Made by a program: the position numbers and the translations under genes. 64,000 nt of DNA from Capsaspora owczarzaki ATCC 30864. Its lineage: Eukaryota; Opisthokonta; Filasterea. The notes below the pieces were generated by a model that was not told the DNA's origin, did no database searches, and saw only the letters and a program-made list of their open reading frames with translations. Shown piece after piece: positions 20,466-34,300 of the stretch (positions are counted from its first letter, which is position 1; each line of letters starts with the position of its first letter). The stretch is from NCBI RefSeq assembly GCF_000151315.2, contig NW_011887310.1, forward strand, positions 1,599 through 65,598, written 5' to 3'.

Positions 20466-23400
20466 TTAAACAGCAACCACAACTGCCTCAGCCGACGCCT
20501 TGTTGCTCACTTTGCTCTTCATTTCGTGTTCACTGGTGGGGCCTCCTTGGCTCTTGTGCGATCGGCTCTCGGATCCCTCATAAGCGGTGGAAAGATGCTC
20601 GAGAATAATGGCGAGGCTGTCAAAGGCATCGTTGAAGTCGGCCGCCGAGCGCTTGAGGGTTGCGGCGTTCAGCTTGGAGAGATGAGCGTTAATCTCGGCC
20701 CACTGGGTCTCAGAGGCATCGGAAACATTGACGCGCGGGATGGTCGCGTTGGACTTGCTCGAAGTGTTTTGCACGCTCGTATCGGCGCCAGAGTAGACGA
20801 GCACAATCTTTGGCACAAAAATGATGGCGATCGTCATGACCAACGCCAGCAGCGTGCCGAACGCGGCAATGAGATAGACGACCGTCGCGGAGGCCTGGAT
20901 GGCCAGCACCAAGGGGATGATGATGCACGAGATAAAGGTCAAGTTGTAGATGGCAAAGCCCAGCTGCTTGGATTCGTTGAACTGATCCGCAACGTTGCGA
21001 CACGCGATGGCGAGGTAGATGCCGGCAAGCAAGACGGCGCCTTTGAAGGCCAGGTAGATGGCCAAGTAAATGCCAAAGTTGTCCGAGCGGCACTGGCTGG
21101 TGACGGTCGTGCCAGAGGACGAGGACGAAAGGACGTGGTACTCGAGGCCAAGCGGATCCACACCAACCCAGACGGCATTGAGAATAATGTCGTGCATGGC
21201 GAAAATCACAATATGCTTGATCAGATTGCCATCCGTGAGCATGATGCGACGGCGCAGGCGGTTGTTGAAGATTTTGTGGATGCGCCACGCCTTGGCCAGC
21301 ATGGCACCGTACACCAGGTCAAAGCCAAGACCCAGGAGCCACGGGATGGCGCGGCAAATGTTTGAAGCAACGGTCGAGAGGCTGACAAGGGAGTTGTCGT
21401 CTGATCCAGAGTCCACGCCCATCAAAAAGATGGCCGCGTAGACCAGGACGGTCGAGGCCAGCATAAACTGCAACAGCACCGGACTGGACGCGCGGATGGA
21501 GCTGTGCGAGAGATGGCGGCGCAAAATGACGAAAATGACAATGGTGCCAACGGCGCACAGGCTCGTGACGACCTGAACGGCAATGAACGCAGAGGTGGAC
21601 ACGGTGGACAACTCGGCGGGAACGCAAATGGGGTAGGTGAGACCATTGGACACGGTGGTCAGTTGCTGCGTCTTGTCCTCGCCGCAGTTGGAGCTCGTCG
21701 AAAAGGCAATGGTCAAGGGCGCCACAGAAGCCAGCAGCGCGCCAGACAAGTCCACGACCTGGATGGCAAGGGTAAACGGCGAGTTCAGGTAGCCCACAAA
21801 GGTGATGGACACGGACGCCGCGCCAGCGTTCAAGGTCACGGCAGAGTAGCCAACCAGCGCGCCGTTCAAGATGGGGCTCAGGGTCGCGACGACCTTGTAG
21901 TTGGTGCTGACCGACTGGATGAGGTTGCCCAACGCGTCGCGCACAGTCAAGTCGAGCTCGATGGTTGTGCCGCTCACCAGGTCGGCCGAAACGAGCGGGT
22001 TGGAAGGAGTGCCGGCGCCGCCAGCGGCAAAGTCCAAGTTGCTGGACGACACGGACAGCTGGCTCGGCGCGCTGGTGATGGCCGAAGGCGTCGGGGTGCC
22101 GCTCGTGTCGTCGACGTTGTCGGGCAAGACCACGCAGGTCGAGCAGTTTTGCGCATGATTCGCAGAATAGTAATAAACCACGCCGCCATTCATCATCGTT
22201 GCTTGGTTGTTGGAAAAGTAGCCTCGCGTCAAAATCAGCGTGCCAACCACATAGCCCGCGCTGCCCTGGTGCGCGTGGTTGTTGCGCATGATGACATTGT
22301 TCATCAGAAGCGCTCCATCGACGGCCGAGGCAAAAGCGCCGCCGTACAGGGCCGTGTTGCCCTCCATGGTAATGTTGTACGAATTGTCCATGGTGACGGA
22401 GGTTTGAACGTCTTCGACGTAAATGCCGCCGCCCATAAAGGTTGCCGTGTTGTTGGCAATCAGCGTGTTGGCGCCCGTGATGGTGACCACGGCAAAGTTA
22501 ATGGCAAGGAGGGCACCGCCGAGCTGGGCAGTGTTGTTCACAATGACGCAGTTGTGCACCGTCAACAGCGCACCAGCCTTGGCCGCATTCAGCGCGCCTC
22601 CGCCGTCCGACGTGACTCCAGTCACGGACGGGGCCGTGCCGGCATAGGTGGCAACGTTGCCTCGGAGCTCGCAGTTGTCGAGCGTGACGGTGCCGTTGAA
22701 GGACACCGAGACACCAGCGCCACTGATGGCAACATTGTCAAAAAACTTGCAGTTGGTGAGGACGACGGTGCCGTTGCTCTTGACGTAGACGGCACCGTGG
22801 TCGCCGTTCGAGTGCCGGAAAAGATGGTGTTGGTCACTTGATCCGGCACGCCGTTGAGCATGGCAGAGGAGAGAATGGAAAAGCCGGCGCCAGACTGGCT
22901 GTTGTAGTTGCCCTTGATGAGACAGTCGTCCATGACAAACTGCACTTGGTTGTTGTAAAAGCAGGTGCCGTCGCCAACCGCCGAGTTGCCAAAGAACTTT
23001 GAGCTGTACACGCTCACGGTGGAGAGCGACATGTACATGACGCCGACAATCGACGCGACGCACTGGCGGACGATCGTGTTGCGAATGACAATGGTGCTGG
23101 CGTACGCCATGATGGCCGCGCCGTTCTGGCCCGTCGCATTGTAGACGGTCACATTGTTCAGGCTGACAGAGAGCGAGCTCGTCACGTACAGGACGCCGCC
23201 GTTCAGCGCCGAGGTCGAGTCAAACAGCACGTCCGTGAACGAGGCGTTGGCCAGGGCAATCTGCAGCGCGCCGCCAACCAGCGACGATCGGCACTTGCGG
23301 AACACCATGTTGGAGAAGGCCACGCTGGTCGAGCTGCCAGAGACGGTAATCGCGCCAGCAGCGCCCGACGACGCGCAGTTGGCAATGGTCATGTTGGAGA

Positions 23401-24573
23401 TGCTGCTCGCGCCGAGCGCCACGACAAGCAGGGGTCCAGGAGTGGTCCCGCAGTCAATGACGGTGCCAGCCTTGCTCGCGCCAACGAGGTTGACCGTCTT
23501 GTACGCCAGCGACAGACCAATGTTGTCTGCGCCCGTGTACGTGCCGTCCGCCAAGAAGATTTGGTCGCCGGTCGTTGCGCAAGTGTCGATTGCCTTTCGC
23601 AGCGAGGCAAACGGCAGTCCAGCGCTCCCGGGGTTTGTGTCCAGGCCCGTTGACGGATTGACAAAGTAGTCTGTTTTCAAAGCCACATAATGTAAATTTT
23701 TGTTGATGAGACACCGATCCATTTAAGCAGCGTTATTCAGCAAGCGAACGTTTTGTTTTTATGTGGTTTTTGTTGTTGTTTAAAGTGCATTCTGTTGTTG
23801 TTGTTGTTTATCTGTGGTTTGTTTTTGTGATAATGTTTACACGAATCGAGTTCCCACATGTGGGATTCCAACAATTACTGAAACCGCAGATTTTGGCAGC
23901 CATAAATAAAACATTCCAGGTGAATAAACCGAAAATAAACAGTAAAATAAAACAAAACAATGGCAGCTGGGATTTCAAAGTTAAAAAAACCCGCAATCCG
24001 CTTTGTGTGATTGTGTGTGTGATTGTGTGTGTGTGTGTGTGTGTGTGCTTGGCAATCGTGGGTACAATCCAATCCAGCGTGGTCGACAGAGAGAGAGAAG
24101 GTCGTCGATGAAGGTGTGATGCAAAAGCGCACGAAAAAATGTCGCACTGATGAGAAAAAAAAAAAACAGCCCAACGAATAAATAATAATAAAACAACACG
24201 ATGATTTTTTTTGCTTCACCCTTTTGTTCTTCCTCTCTCGCGCGCATTTCAATCACTCTCTTTCTCTCTCTCGCTCTCTCTTGTGCTCTCTTGTGCGTCG
24301 CTCTCTACAAATGCCCCCGACTCGCATCATACATCTCGACTTGAAGACAGCCGCCTCGCTCTGCAAGCGTGCGCTGGGACGGACGCTCGCTCAGGCTGTC
24401 CGACACACGAAAAGCGAATGTTGTGTTTCGCATTGCGCGGCGTCGATTCTCTTTGTTGTTTTTTTGCTGATGTTACCTGTTGCGACAGATTGCCGTGCTA
24501 ATGCAACGAGAAGCAGCACTAGTGCAAGGACAGAAGAGTGGCACACGCCGCTGGCACGGCTGCGTGAAATCAT
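20466..24573 (-). CDS. Class C-like 7TM receptor with parallel beta-helix ectodomain (copy 2, one apparent frameshift)
   Basis: Exons are 24477-24573 (signal peptide, with core VLALVLLLVALARQSVA) and 20466-23670, with an 806-bp phase-1 intron at the same place as in copy 1. The ectodomain repeats, the 7tm_3 core (CRAIPWLLGLGFDLVYGAML, IIFVPK) and the cytosolic tail align with copy 1 throughout. The reading frame breaks once near 22811-22825: upstream it reads QVTNTIFSG, and the homologous continuation HSNGDHGAVYVK is in another frame. A one-base indel or sequencing error explains this; there are no splice signals there. Everything else is open and conserved, so I list it as a gene, with pseudogene as the alternative. 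No ligand can be named. Confidence 0.8.
24007..24048. repeat. GT microsatellite
   Basis: TGTGTG-rich run inside the first intron of 7TM receptor copy 2. Confidence 0.85.
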
Positions 24574-24830
24574 TGAAGAAACAAACAAAAAGAAGAAACA
24601 CAAAAAAAAAAAAAAAAGTGTGACTGAGGTGGGTGCATTTGGGCTTGGTTTTCGGGATTTGGCAGCATTGTAGATTGAGCGAAAAAAGTGAAGAGAGTAA
24701 TGCTGAATGCAGTTTCGCCTACTGGATGGAATGGGACGCGTCAAACGGAATGGTTTCGATGGTATTGGTTTTCGCTGGCTGTTGCATTCGAATTATGACG
24801 CTTTTTGCCCACCCACTAAAACATCAACAT

Positions 24831-24912
24831 GTGGTTGTGGCGGAGCTGGTCTAACGCGTCAGATTAAGGCTCTGATCACTTCGGTGGCCTGGGTTCGAAT
24901 CCCAGCAACCAC
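24831..24912 (+). tRNA. tRNA-Leu: tRNA-Leu(AAG)
   Basis: 82 nt. The acceptor stem GTGGTTG pairs with CAACCAC. The internal A box (TGGCGGAGCTGG) and B box (GGTTCGAATCC) are intact. The anticodon stem TCAGA/TCTGA closes the loop TTAAGGC, giving anticodon AAG, and a long variable arm (class II) fits leucine. No intron. A T-run follows at 24914-24924 as RNA polymerase III terminator. CCA is not encoded. Confidence 0.95.
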
Positions 24913-24913
24913 A

Positions 24914-24924
24914 TTTTTTTTTTT
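24914..24924 (+). terminator. Pol III T-run terminator of tRNA-Leu
   Basis: Eleven T residues directly after the tRNA acceptor stem. Confidence 0.85.
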
Positions 24925-25361
24925 GGTTTTGCACTTTTTTTTTTTTTTTTTTTTTTGGTCCTTCCCTCGTCAATGTTCGCCTCTTACCATGTCACTTTCA
25001 TTGCACTTCGATCTACATTTCATCTTTTTTTCTGGTCTGGTCTGCTCATTGTGTGCGACTGAAGAGTGAATGAGTGTTTTGGTTTGGTTTTCTAGATCGA
25101 CTTTCCGTCACGCTCGTTTCCCACGTTGACCCGATTGATCCACTTTTGTCCCTGCTGTACTTGTCGAGTGCCAATGCAGCGTTCTGCCATACTTTGTCAC
25201 ACACCCCTCAGTCTCAGTCTCAGTCTCAGTCGCTATTTCTTCTTCTTTCTTTGTTTCTTCTTTGTCCTACCTTCTCTAACTGCGATTCACTCTCACTCAT
25301 TGTGCTGCGCGTTCCAACCCCCTCGCCCACTCGCCTCGCCCCGTCCTCCATCCCTACCAAC

Positions 25362-28300
25362 ATGCTCGAAAACCTCGTCGCTGGCTTGCTCAACAAGTAC
25401 CTCGGCCAGTTCGTGCAGGGGCTGGACACCAAGCAGCTCAACCTCTCGCTCTGGAGTGGTAATCACATTTTAAACGCACAAAACTGCGCGCCCTCCCCAC
25501 CCCATCGCTCCTCATCATGCGCATAGACTCATCCTGATAAGTGACTGGCTTCTTGTGTGTGCCGCTTGGTGTCTTTGTCGGCGGCGGCGGCGGCGGGAGG
25601 GTGGCAGGGGAAAGAACAAATCGCTGAACGCATTTCGACACCCACTCCAACGTCCCAGTCATTCAGATGGATCTGCGTTGCCATACAGTATTCCATTGAA
25701 TTTGTCGATCATCGTGCAAATCTAAGACAATTGCATCGAATCTGCGCAAAACTCTCCAAATCTCAGATTTGATCGCAGTTTTGTTTCTGGTTTTTGTTTT
25801 GTTTTTTTGCCTCGCTCCTTGACTAATCCTAAATCCGCCAACTTTTTTGTTTGTTTGATTTTGTGGCATGATACAAGGCAACCTGGTGCTCGAAAACCTT
25901 CAAGTGCGCGAAACTGCATTCAGCGAGCTCGACCTTCCGATTTCAGTCAAAGCAGGCAAGTCCATCACTACAACGGAACTCTAGGATTGGCATTGCGCCG
26001 CAATTTCACAAAAAAAGCAAACTTGCGATCGGCTTTTGGCATTTTCGCGTTTCATCTGACGGGGGCGCGATGTCTATGTGTGTGTGGGGAAAATGGGGAG
26101 AACTTTTCGAAAAGCTGCCACCAAACGAACTTCTGCTCGGCTTGTCTCTGCGTCATCGGGGGGAAATACTCGCATTGCCATGAGAACGTTGTGCAAACAT
26201 CGCTGCAAGTGTGGTTGGATTGAGGGGTTTTGGTTCCGTTGCTCACCAAACCACCAACCAACCAACCAACCATCGGAAACAGGTACCATCGGCACGCTGA
26301 CACTGAAAATCCCATGGAAGAACATTACGACCGATCCCGTCGTTGTGCTGCTCGATCAAGTGCTGGTTTTGGCAACCCCGAATCTCGATCTCGATTACGA
26401 CGCCAAGCTCCAAGAACGCATTGCCGAGCGATCCAAGCGCAGCAAAATTGCCGAGTACGAGTCGCTCAAGCTTCAACGCGAGGTGCGACAGCTGTTGGAG
26501 GCTCGTTTGTTTGTGTGCACTTTACTTCATGATTCACTCTCGCTCACTCATTCTCTCACACAATTCGACTTGCTAGGAGGCGGAACTTGGCGCCCAGGAA
26601 AAGTCCGATTCCTTCGCGGTCAAGATGGCGACGAAAATCATCGACAACATTCAAGTGAAAATCAGCAACATTCACGTTCGACTCGAGGGCGACAAGATCA
26701 ACAATGCGGTAAGTTTGGATCGCAACGATTGGTTTGCCTTGTTTTCGGTTGTTGTTTTTTTTTTTCCCTTCTCTCATCAGGCCCCTCATATTGTGTTGCT
26801 TTTCGCAACTTTCTTTCGCTCGTAGCTTCCTTTCGCTGGCGGCTTGACCCTCGCTCGCCTAGACCTCCACTCGACGGACCAGACGTTCGAGATCAACTCT
26901 TCAAACACGTCGGGCGACTTGTTCTACAAGCTTGCCGTGCTCGACAGCCTGTCGGTCTATCTCAACACTGCAACCGACATGCTGAATGGCATGGCCGCCG
27001 CGCAACTCTTCCCTAAGCTTGCCAATCAGGTATTACAATTATTTTGCTAAGAGGCAAATAGATGTTGCGAGCGACTCATCGTTCGACGCTCAACCATTGT
27101 TCTCTTCTTTGTAGATCGCCCGTCGTGATCACGCGGCTCCCCACAACTACATTGTGGAGCCGATTTCTTTTACAGCCGAGGTAGGTTGAGTTGCTTGGCN
27201 NNNNNNNNNNNNNNNNNNNNNNNNNNNNNNNNNNNNNNNNNNNNNNNNNNNNNNNNNNNNNNNNNNNNNNNNNNNNNNNNNNNNNNNNNNNNNNNNNNNG
27301 GACAACATCTTATTGCATCCATAAACAGCTTCGCGTCAACCGCCACTCCGGACGCAACTTGAACTACCCCAAAGCCATCATGCGACTGGTCCTCGACAAG
27401 ATTGGAGTCGTGCTCGATCGCACGCAGTATCATACCGCACTTTCGACTGCCAACATGTTTGCTCGGCTGCTGACGACACGCTCCCACCGAAACCTGCGCT
27501 CAACGGTTGCGCTTGGAAAGGGCACTGGGAAGGTGTGGTTCCAGTACGCGGCCCGCACCGTCCTGGAGGACGTGCAACGTCGAGCCAAAGCCTGGTCTTG
27601 GCCAGCGATCAAGGCCCGTCGTGACACGCGTGTCGATTACAAAAAGCTGTACATGAGCCTCCTGACTCTACGCCAGCAAACAACGTCCGAAAAGAACGAG
27701 GCAAAGATTTTGCAGGCGCTTGAGAAAGCCGAGGAGCCCATGCATGTCGACGACGTTTTGCGCTACCGTCAGCAGTGCGACCTGCAGCTTCGCAAGGAAG
27801 AGCTCATCAAAGCCAAGGCACTTCTCCAACAGCATCAGCAAAAGCAAAGCAACAGCTCGTCCTCGTCGTCCTCTGCCGTCGCTTCTCCCGCCCCTGTGGT
27901 CACCGGCGGGTTCTTTTCCAACTTTTTCAAGAGCAAGGCCGAAAAGGAAGTGGATCGCAAGCGCCAAGAACTTGTCAACAAGCTGCACCAGCAGCAACAA
28001 CAGCAGCAAAAGCAACAACCAGAGGAAGTCACCGCCTCGTCCTCGTCTTCCTCGTCCTCGTCCTCGTCCTCGCCCTCGTCGTCCCAGATGACCGATGCTG
28101 AGCGCAAGTTCTTGTACAGCGCCATCGACTACAATGAAGACGAGGATGTCACCACCTCTGCAAGCTCTCTCCTTCCCAAAGATTACGTTGCCGTCAAGGT
28201 TGCCGTTGAGGTCGAGCGCAACCTCAGTGTTTCGATCAAGGACGGAGCAAGCACTGTTGCTGTTTTAGCCCTGGACAAGCCCGAGCTGCACCTCTTACAG

Positions 28301-31300
28301 CGACCTGGCGCGGAAGCTCTGGGAGTGGCTGTGAACATTGCCGACATGGAAATCTCCTCGCCGTGCGCAAAGAGCGCGCGCTTCCCGTTCGTTCTGCGCC
28401 GAAGCCCGTCAACTTTGACCAACAGTAACAGTAGTGCCGCCACGCCAGCCCTTTTCTCGGTCATGTTTGAGAAAAACCCGGCCAGCGGTGTTGCAGATGT
28501 GCTGGTCAAGGCAACCTCGCGACCGATCGAGGCAGTGTACAGCCGGGCGCTCGTCGAACGTCTGCTCGCCTTCGTTGCCCTCCCGGCATCGCTTCGTGTG
28601 GACGATGTGTCTGCGGCCGCTTGGCGACGCTTCGAGTCGTTGCAGCACTCAACCCGTGCTGGTCTCGAGCACGCCATTGCCACACATAAAACCATTCAGC
28701 TGGACATTGACCTGCATGCGCCTCAAATTCTCATCCCAGCGCATCCGCGAATGGCTACTTATAGCGGCTCCGATTTCGACGCCCTTCATTCATCTGATGC
28801 CGCGCAAATGGTCGTGATTGATCTTGGCAAGCTCAATCTCACGAGCAAGCCTCAGACTGCTGGTGCGGAAGACTTGCGTGCAGCCACGCTGGAGCAAGTT
28901 CGCGAGCTGGTCTACGACCGAATGGATTTGAAATTGCAAAACATTCAAATCTTTCTGGCATCCTCGCGGAGCGAAAACGATGCCCTCTGGCGTAAGGCGA
29001 CCTCTTCAGCCGCAGCCAACGCACCGTCAACATTAGAGATGGTCGCCCCGAGCGCAGTCTCGTCCTTGCTTCATCCCTTCACAGTTGCGCTACACCTTCA
29101 GGTCTGCAAGGCTGCCACGCAAGTCGACCTGCCCGTGCTGAAGCTTGAAGGTCGATTGGACGATAGCTTGCTGCAATCGAGACAGCTCAAAGTTGCCATT
29201 TCGGACGACAAGCTTGCTCAGCTGCTATCCGTCGTGATGTCGTCCATTCCAGTCCAACCATCCAACGCGACACCACGCTCGATTGCGCCCTCGCCGTCAA
29301 GTGCCACCCTGTTGACCGACCTTGCAACCCAAACCTCTGTCAATCCAGAGGACCTCGTTGCCACCACTATTGATGAAGCTTCTGCAGCAGTGATCAAGGA
29401 GGGCGACAAGAACGCCAAACAGCAGCTGGAGGAGATCCAAAAGCAGAACGAGCAGCGAGTGCTCGCGTTCGTTCACTTCGAGCTCAACTCGATTGCCATT
29501 GTTCTCTCCAAGTTCCGTCCCAATGCTCCAGACCTACCTGTGCTCGAGTTGAGCTTGAACGAGGTGGTGTCAACGCTTCAAAAGCGCAGTCACGACCTCT
29601 CGCTTAAAGCCAGTGTCGGAGGGCTGAGTGTCATCGATCGGCTCGCCGAAGCATCCCCCACATCGTCAACGTCGTCTTCTTCTGCAACGGGTGCTCCTCA
29701 TGCTGCTCTTGGTGAGCCGACTTACATTGTCAGCTCGTCATGGCAAGGCTCGGGCGCGCGCAATTCGTCCCCCTTGATGGACTTTGCACTGATGCAAATT
29801 CAGCCCGATTCGACACAATACAACAATGTTGATGTTGCCGTCAACGTCAAGTTTGGTCAACTGGGCGTCGTCCTGCGGAACGAGTCGCTTGTCGACCTCT
29901 TGCGGTTTGCGCTGCACGATCTCCAACCCACCCTGGCCAAGTCTGCTTCGCCCTTCCAGCCCTCACCAGCTTCAACCGTTGCCGCCGCCGCTGGCACCAG
30001 TCCCGCCACTGCAACTGCTGCTCCTGTGACCACAACGGCAGCCTCAAGAGGCTTGAGCAAGCTTGAATCGCAATTTGCCAAGCTGCTGCCGTCTGCCCCG
30101 CGTTCGACTCGTCCAAAGTCGCCCGTCGTGCAATTTGCCGTTGCAGCGACCGTTGAGCAGGTCCAGGTTGTGCTGAAGCGCGATAATGCCAGTCTAGTGA
30201 CGACCGCGGTTGCAGGACTTGCAGTTCAGGCGTCGCTCGGCCGCGACGACGTGACCCTGAAGGCGTTGCTCAAGTCTGTCAGCATTGAAGATCACACGGC
30301 CAAGAATGCCCTCCACCAGCAAATCCTTTCAGTCCTCCACACAGTTGACACGGCTGGAGGAGAACTGTTCGAGCTGCACGTTCATAGCTTTTTGCCTGGA
30401 TTTATCGGACCTCAAAATCCTCACGAAGTCGACATCAAGGTCCGAGTGAACGGCCTGCGACTCGTAGTCATGCGCCGCTTCATCTGCAATGTGATCAACT
30501 TTGCCGTTCCGTTCCAGCGTGCACTCGCCAACTCGTCGCCTGCCTCTGAATCATCATCAGCGAAAAGCAAGGCCACCCCAGCTTCCCTCGCTACGCCGTC
30601 AACCGCCTCGGGTGCCGCTCCACCAACTGCCTCTTCCGACCCCTCTGTGGCCGGGGAGATTCTGCTTCACCGTCCTTTGCCTCGAATCAAGCTCGATGCG
30701 CAAATCCAAGCGCCTGCCATCATTGTGCCCCAATCCTCGAACGATTCGCGCTGTCTTGTGGCCAACTTTGGTCGCATCGAGGTGACAAATGGCTTCACCG
30801 TGGCTGGTCAAGACATTCAGACCTACATCGACACGATGAAAGTCAATCTGACCTCATTGAGCGTCTCCATCCGTAACTTGAGCCGTGACGACGGGCCCGC
30901 TTCAGCGCTCAGCTCCCCACCCAGCCTTGGAAATATGCTCACGACGACGTCGTCCAAGCCCGGGACACTCCTCGGCTCTCCGGCCTCTCCTGTCTCGCCG
31001 TCGGCATCATCCACATCGATTGGCAATACGTCAAGCGTCGAGCTGATTTCGGACGTCAATGTGGCAGTTGGCATTGAGCGCGTGCTCAATCCCGCCTACC
31101 GCGCGCAACCTCAAAATCAAGTGGCCGTGCTCATTCAGGACATTCAGCTGGCAATCCGCCAGGCCGACTACGTGTTTGTCCTCCTGACCCTTCAGGGCAA
31201 CTTTAAGGAAGGCACGATCGATGTGATTGAACCCGATGCAGCAGAAGTCAAGCTGCAGCTCGCACAACAGCGTGCTCTGGAAAAGCAACTCCGCGCTGAT

Positions 31301-34300
31301 GAAAAGCGACAGAATGCCCGTCCCGACCGTCTCAAGGCACAGGATGAAGCTCCGTCGTCGTCTTCTGCCTCTGGTGCTGTCGACGAAGGCTGGACTGTTG
31401 CCGCTGTCCAGTTTACCCTCAAGAGTGTTCAGCTTGCCCTCGTCCAAGAGCTGGCGCCAGAAGTTTCCGCGCAGGTCGCGGTGGCGCGCATTGTTGGTGT
31501 GTCTGGCAATCTCTCCGTGTCCAGTGAGAGCTTTGTTGAACTGCAAACGCGCATTGATGCAGTCCAGATCGAAGACACCCATCCGCTGCATGACTCTGTT
31601 GTGCCAGCCTTCCGCAAGGTGATGGACATGGTGCCCGACCCGCGCGCGAGCTCAAGCGCTCTGGCAGCGCTTGTTCCTCCTGCACTGACCCTCCGCTTCC
31701 AACAGGGCCTGTTCTCTCAAGCCATTTCGGCTTCCTGCCGCGGGCTGTGTCTCACGTTGTATCCCACCTTCCTGATGACGCTCAAAGAGTTTTTGGACAC
31801 TGGCGTTGAGATGATGGACCTTGCAACTGCCACCGCCGAGGAGGAGGCCTTCCATCAGGCCACAGACGCGACCGATTCGGAATTGCTCAAGGAGGAAGAG
31901 TTTGAGCTGGAGCGCCTGACTGCTCGACAACGCGAGGCGCTGGAGCGACTGCTTCGTGCAAACCGTCGCGCCGCCAAGCGCGTCGAGCAGCAACGGCGTG
32001 TCGCTGCAACCGCCAACACGAGTCGGTCGGTCAAGATTCAGCTCACCATCAGCGAGCCGCAGATCATCTTGATTGAAAACCCCAACAGCGCCTACAGCCA
32101 CGCCATGTCGTTGAGCTCGGAAGTCGCCGCCAATTTCGCAATGAGCCATGGCCAGAGCAACATTGACACGCAAATCACCGATTTGACCGTGCGCTCGGGC
32201 GCTGCCCTTGTCCTGCACAAGCGTCTGCAGCGCGAACGCCGCAATGCCTCCACACCTGCGCCAAGCGTCACCTCTGCAATGAAGCCTGCATCTGCTGTTG
32301 AGACGTCCTTCTCGGCTGAAGACATTGAGGCTCTCAGTCTCGGCGCCACCAACATGCTCGCCCCGTGCTCTTTGCATCTGTGGCTCAAGGCAAACCCGCC
32401 GCCTGCGACCGGAGGCTTGCAAACCGACCCGCTGGTGTTTACCGTGTCCTACCAGGACCTGGTAACCCTGGCGTCCATCGCAACGATTTTCTCGACACTG
32501 GCCGCTGCCGCGTCCGGCATGCAAAACATTGCCAACATGTCCGAAGAAGTTCGGCAAATCCATGAGTCTCTTGCTGCAATTCGCCAGCGCAAACGTGATC
32601 GGCAGCAGTCCGCCGTGCGCGTGTACGAGTGCCATCCGGCGAGCAAGTCGCAGTGGTTTTTCGGCTCGGACGGCAGCTCTGATGACGCCATTTCCGTCGA
32701 TTCCATGAGTGTCGCAAGTGTCCAAAGCGACACGGATTCCGCCATCATTGAAACGGTGAGTTCTTAGGGTTTGACAGTTGGGGGGTCTATGTTTGTTGTT
32801 TTCATCGTTTTGTTTGTTTGTTTGTTTGTTTGTTGGCTTGTTTGTTTGGGCGCTGCTCCGGAAGCGCCGGGGAAAGGGAGGGGAGGCTTTTCAGTGGGGG
32901 GGTTGCCGTGCGTTTGGTACTTCAGTTCTCATGGTTATGCTTCGTTTTTGTTTTTCTTTTTTTTTTTCGGCTTTGTCTTCTCTTTCCAGTTTGACATCTT
33001 CACGGAACCAATCACGCTGACGCTCGTTGATGACTGTAATGGACGCCACAACCCTCTTTACGCCGTCAAGGTGGAAGTGAGCGGCGCCGTCAACAACTGG
33101 ACGACTTTGGTAACGTATTGTTTTTGTTTTTTTCGTTTCTTGTAGTTCCTTTGAACCAACAACCCTTTTTTGTTCCGCTCAACAGATTGGTGGCGCGTTG
33201 CAAGTTTCGCTTGGTGCATCGTTCTTCAATTCTGCGATCGATGTTTGGGAACCCGTGATTGAGCCGGTTGCTGTCGATGGCAAGATGGTGCCGTGGACTG
33301 TTTCCATTAATGTGAGGTGTTTTGATGTTTTTGGTCGTTTATTGGCGTCGCTTTGGTTGTGTGTGCTTGTTGTCGTCCATTTCACGCACAGCTCGTCGTG
33401 TTCAACTGACTGACTGACTTCTCTTCATCGCGTTTGATTGACAATCCACAGCTGGAGCAGCAACGCAACTCGGACCACACCCTGCTCAACCTCATCGCAC
33501 TGACCACCTTGCAGCGCTTGGAGCTTTCCCTTGAGCACTCTGCACTGGAGCAAACTGTCAACGTGGCCAGTGAGTGGGCTGCAGAGCTTGGAGCTGTGCT
33601 CGGTTCGGTCAAGCAGCAAACCGCCGTGGCCATCGCACGCTCCAAGTCAGTGTCCACCTCGGCGTCCTCCAGCGCTCTTTCTGCCATGTTGGCCGAACCG
33701 TCGGCTGCGTCATCGGCTCGTGCGCCCGCCAAGTTTGCGGTTGCCTATCGCCTGGCCAATCAGACCGGTGTCGCGATGCTGTGGTGCCGCGCCCATACCA
33801 TGCCAAAGCAAGGCCATCTTGCGGTTGGGCGTGAGGCCAACGCTGCGCTGTTTATCTCCGAGTCCACGTTGGCTGAGGCGAGCGATTCCACGGCTTCATC
33901 GAAAGCATCGCCCACACTCAAAGCGCAAGAACTTGATCGCGCCAAAGAGCTCCTGTTCCGGCTCGAGCACGGACAGAGCCAACCGTTCTCACTTGTCCAG
34001 GATGCCACGCAGTCCAATCCTTTCGACTACCGCAGTCGAGCGCAGAAACAACAACAACAGCAGCAGCAAGAACAGGACCGGGCTTCTTCGAGCAAGGCTC
34101 CCTCGCAGGCCAACACTGCTGCGCTGGGTCTCCCGTCCATCTCTATCGAGTTTGAAGGGTTTGCCCCATTGAATGGTGTTCGTGTGGACAAGATTGGCAG
34201 CTTTGTCTACTCGCTCGAGCCGCTTTCCTCCGCCATGAAGAGTGCCACCGGCGGAGGTGTTGCACACGTTGCGTGCCACGTCGAGCTCGAGCAAGGCGTG

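Noticed and set aside
21504-22841. 445-aa open frame on the plus strand
   Set aside because: Antisense of the 7TM receptor copy 2 coding exon, which has clear homology to copy 1.
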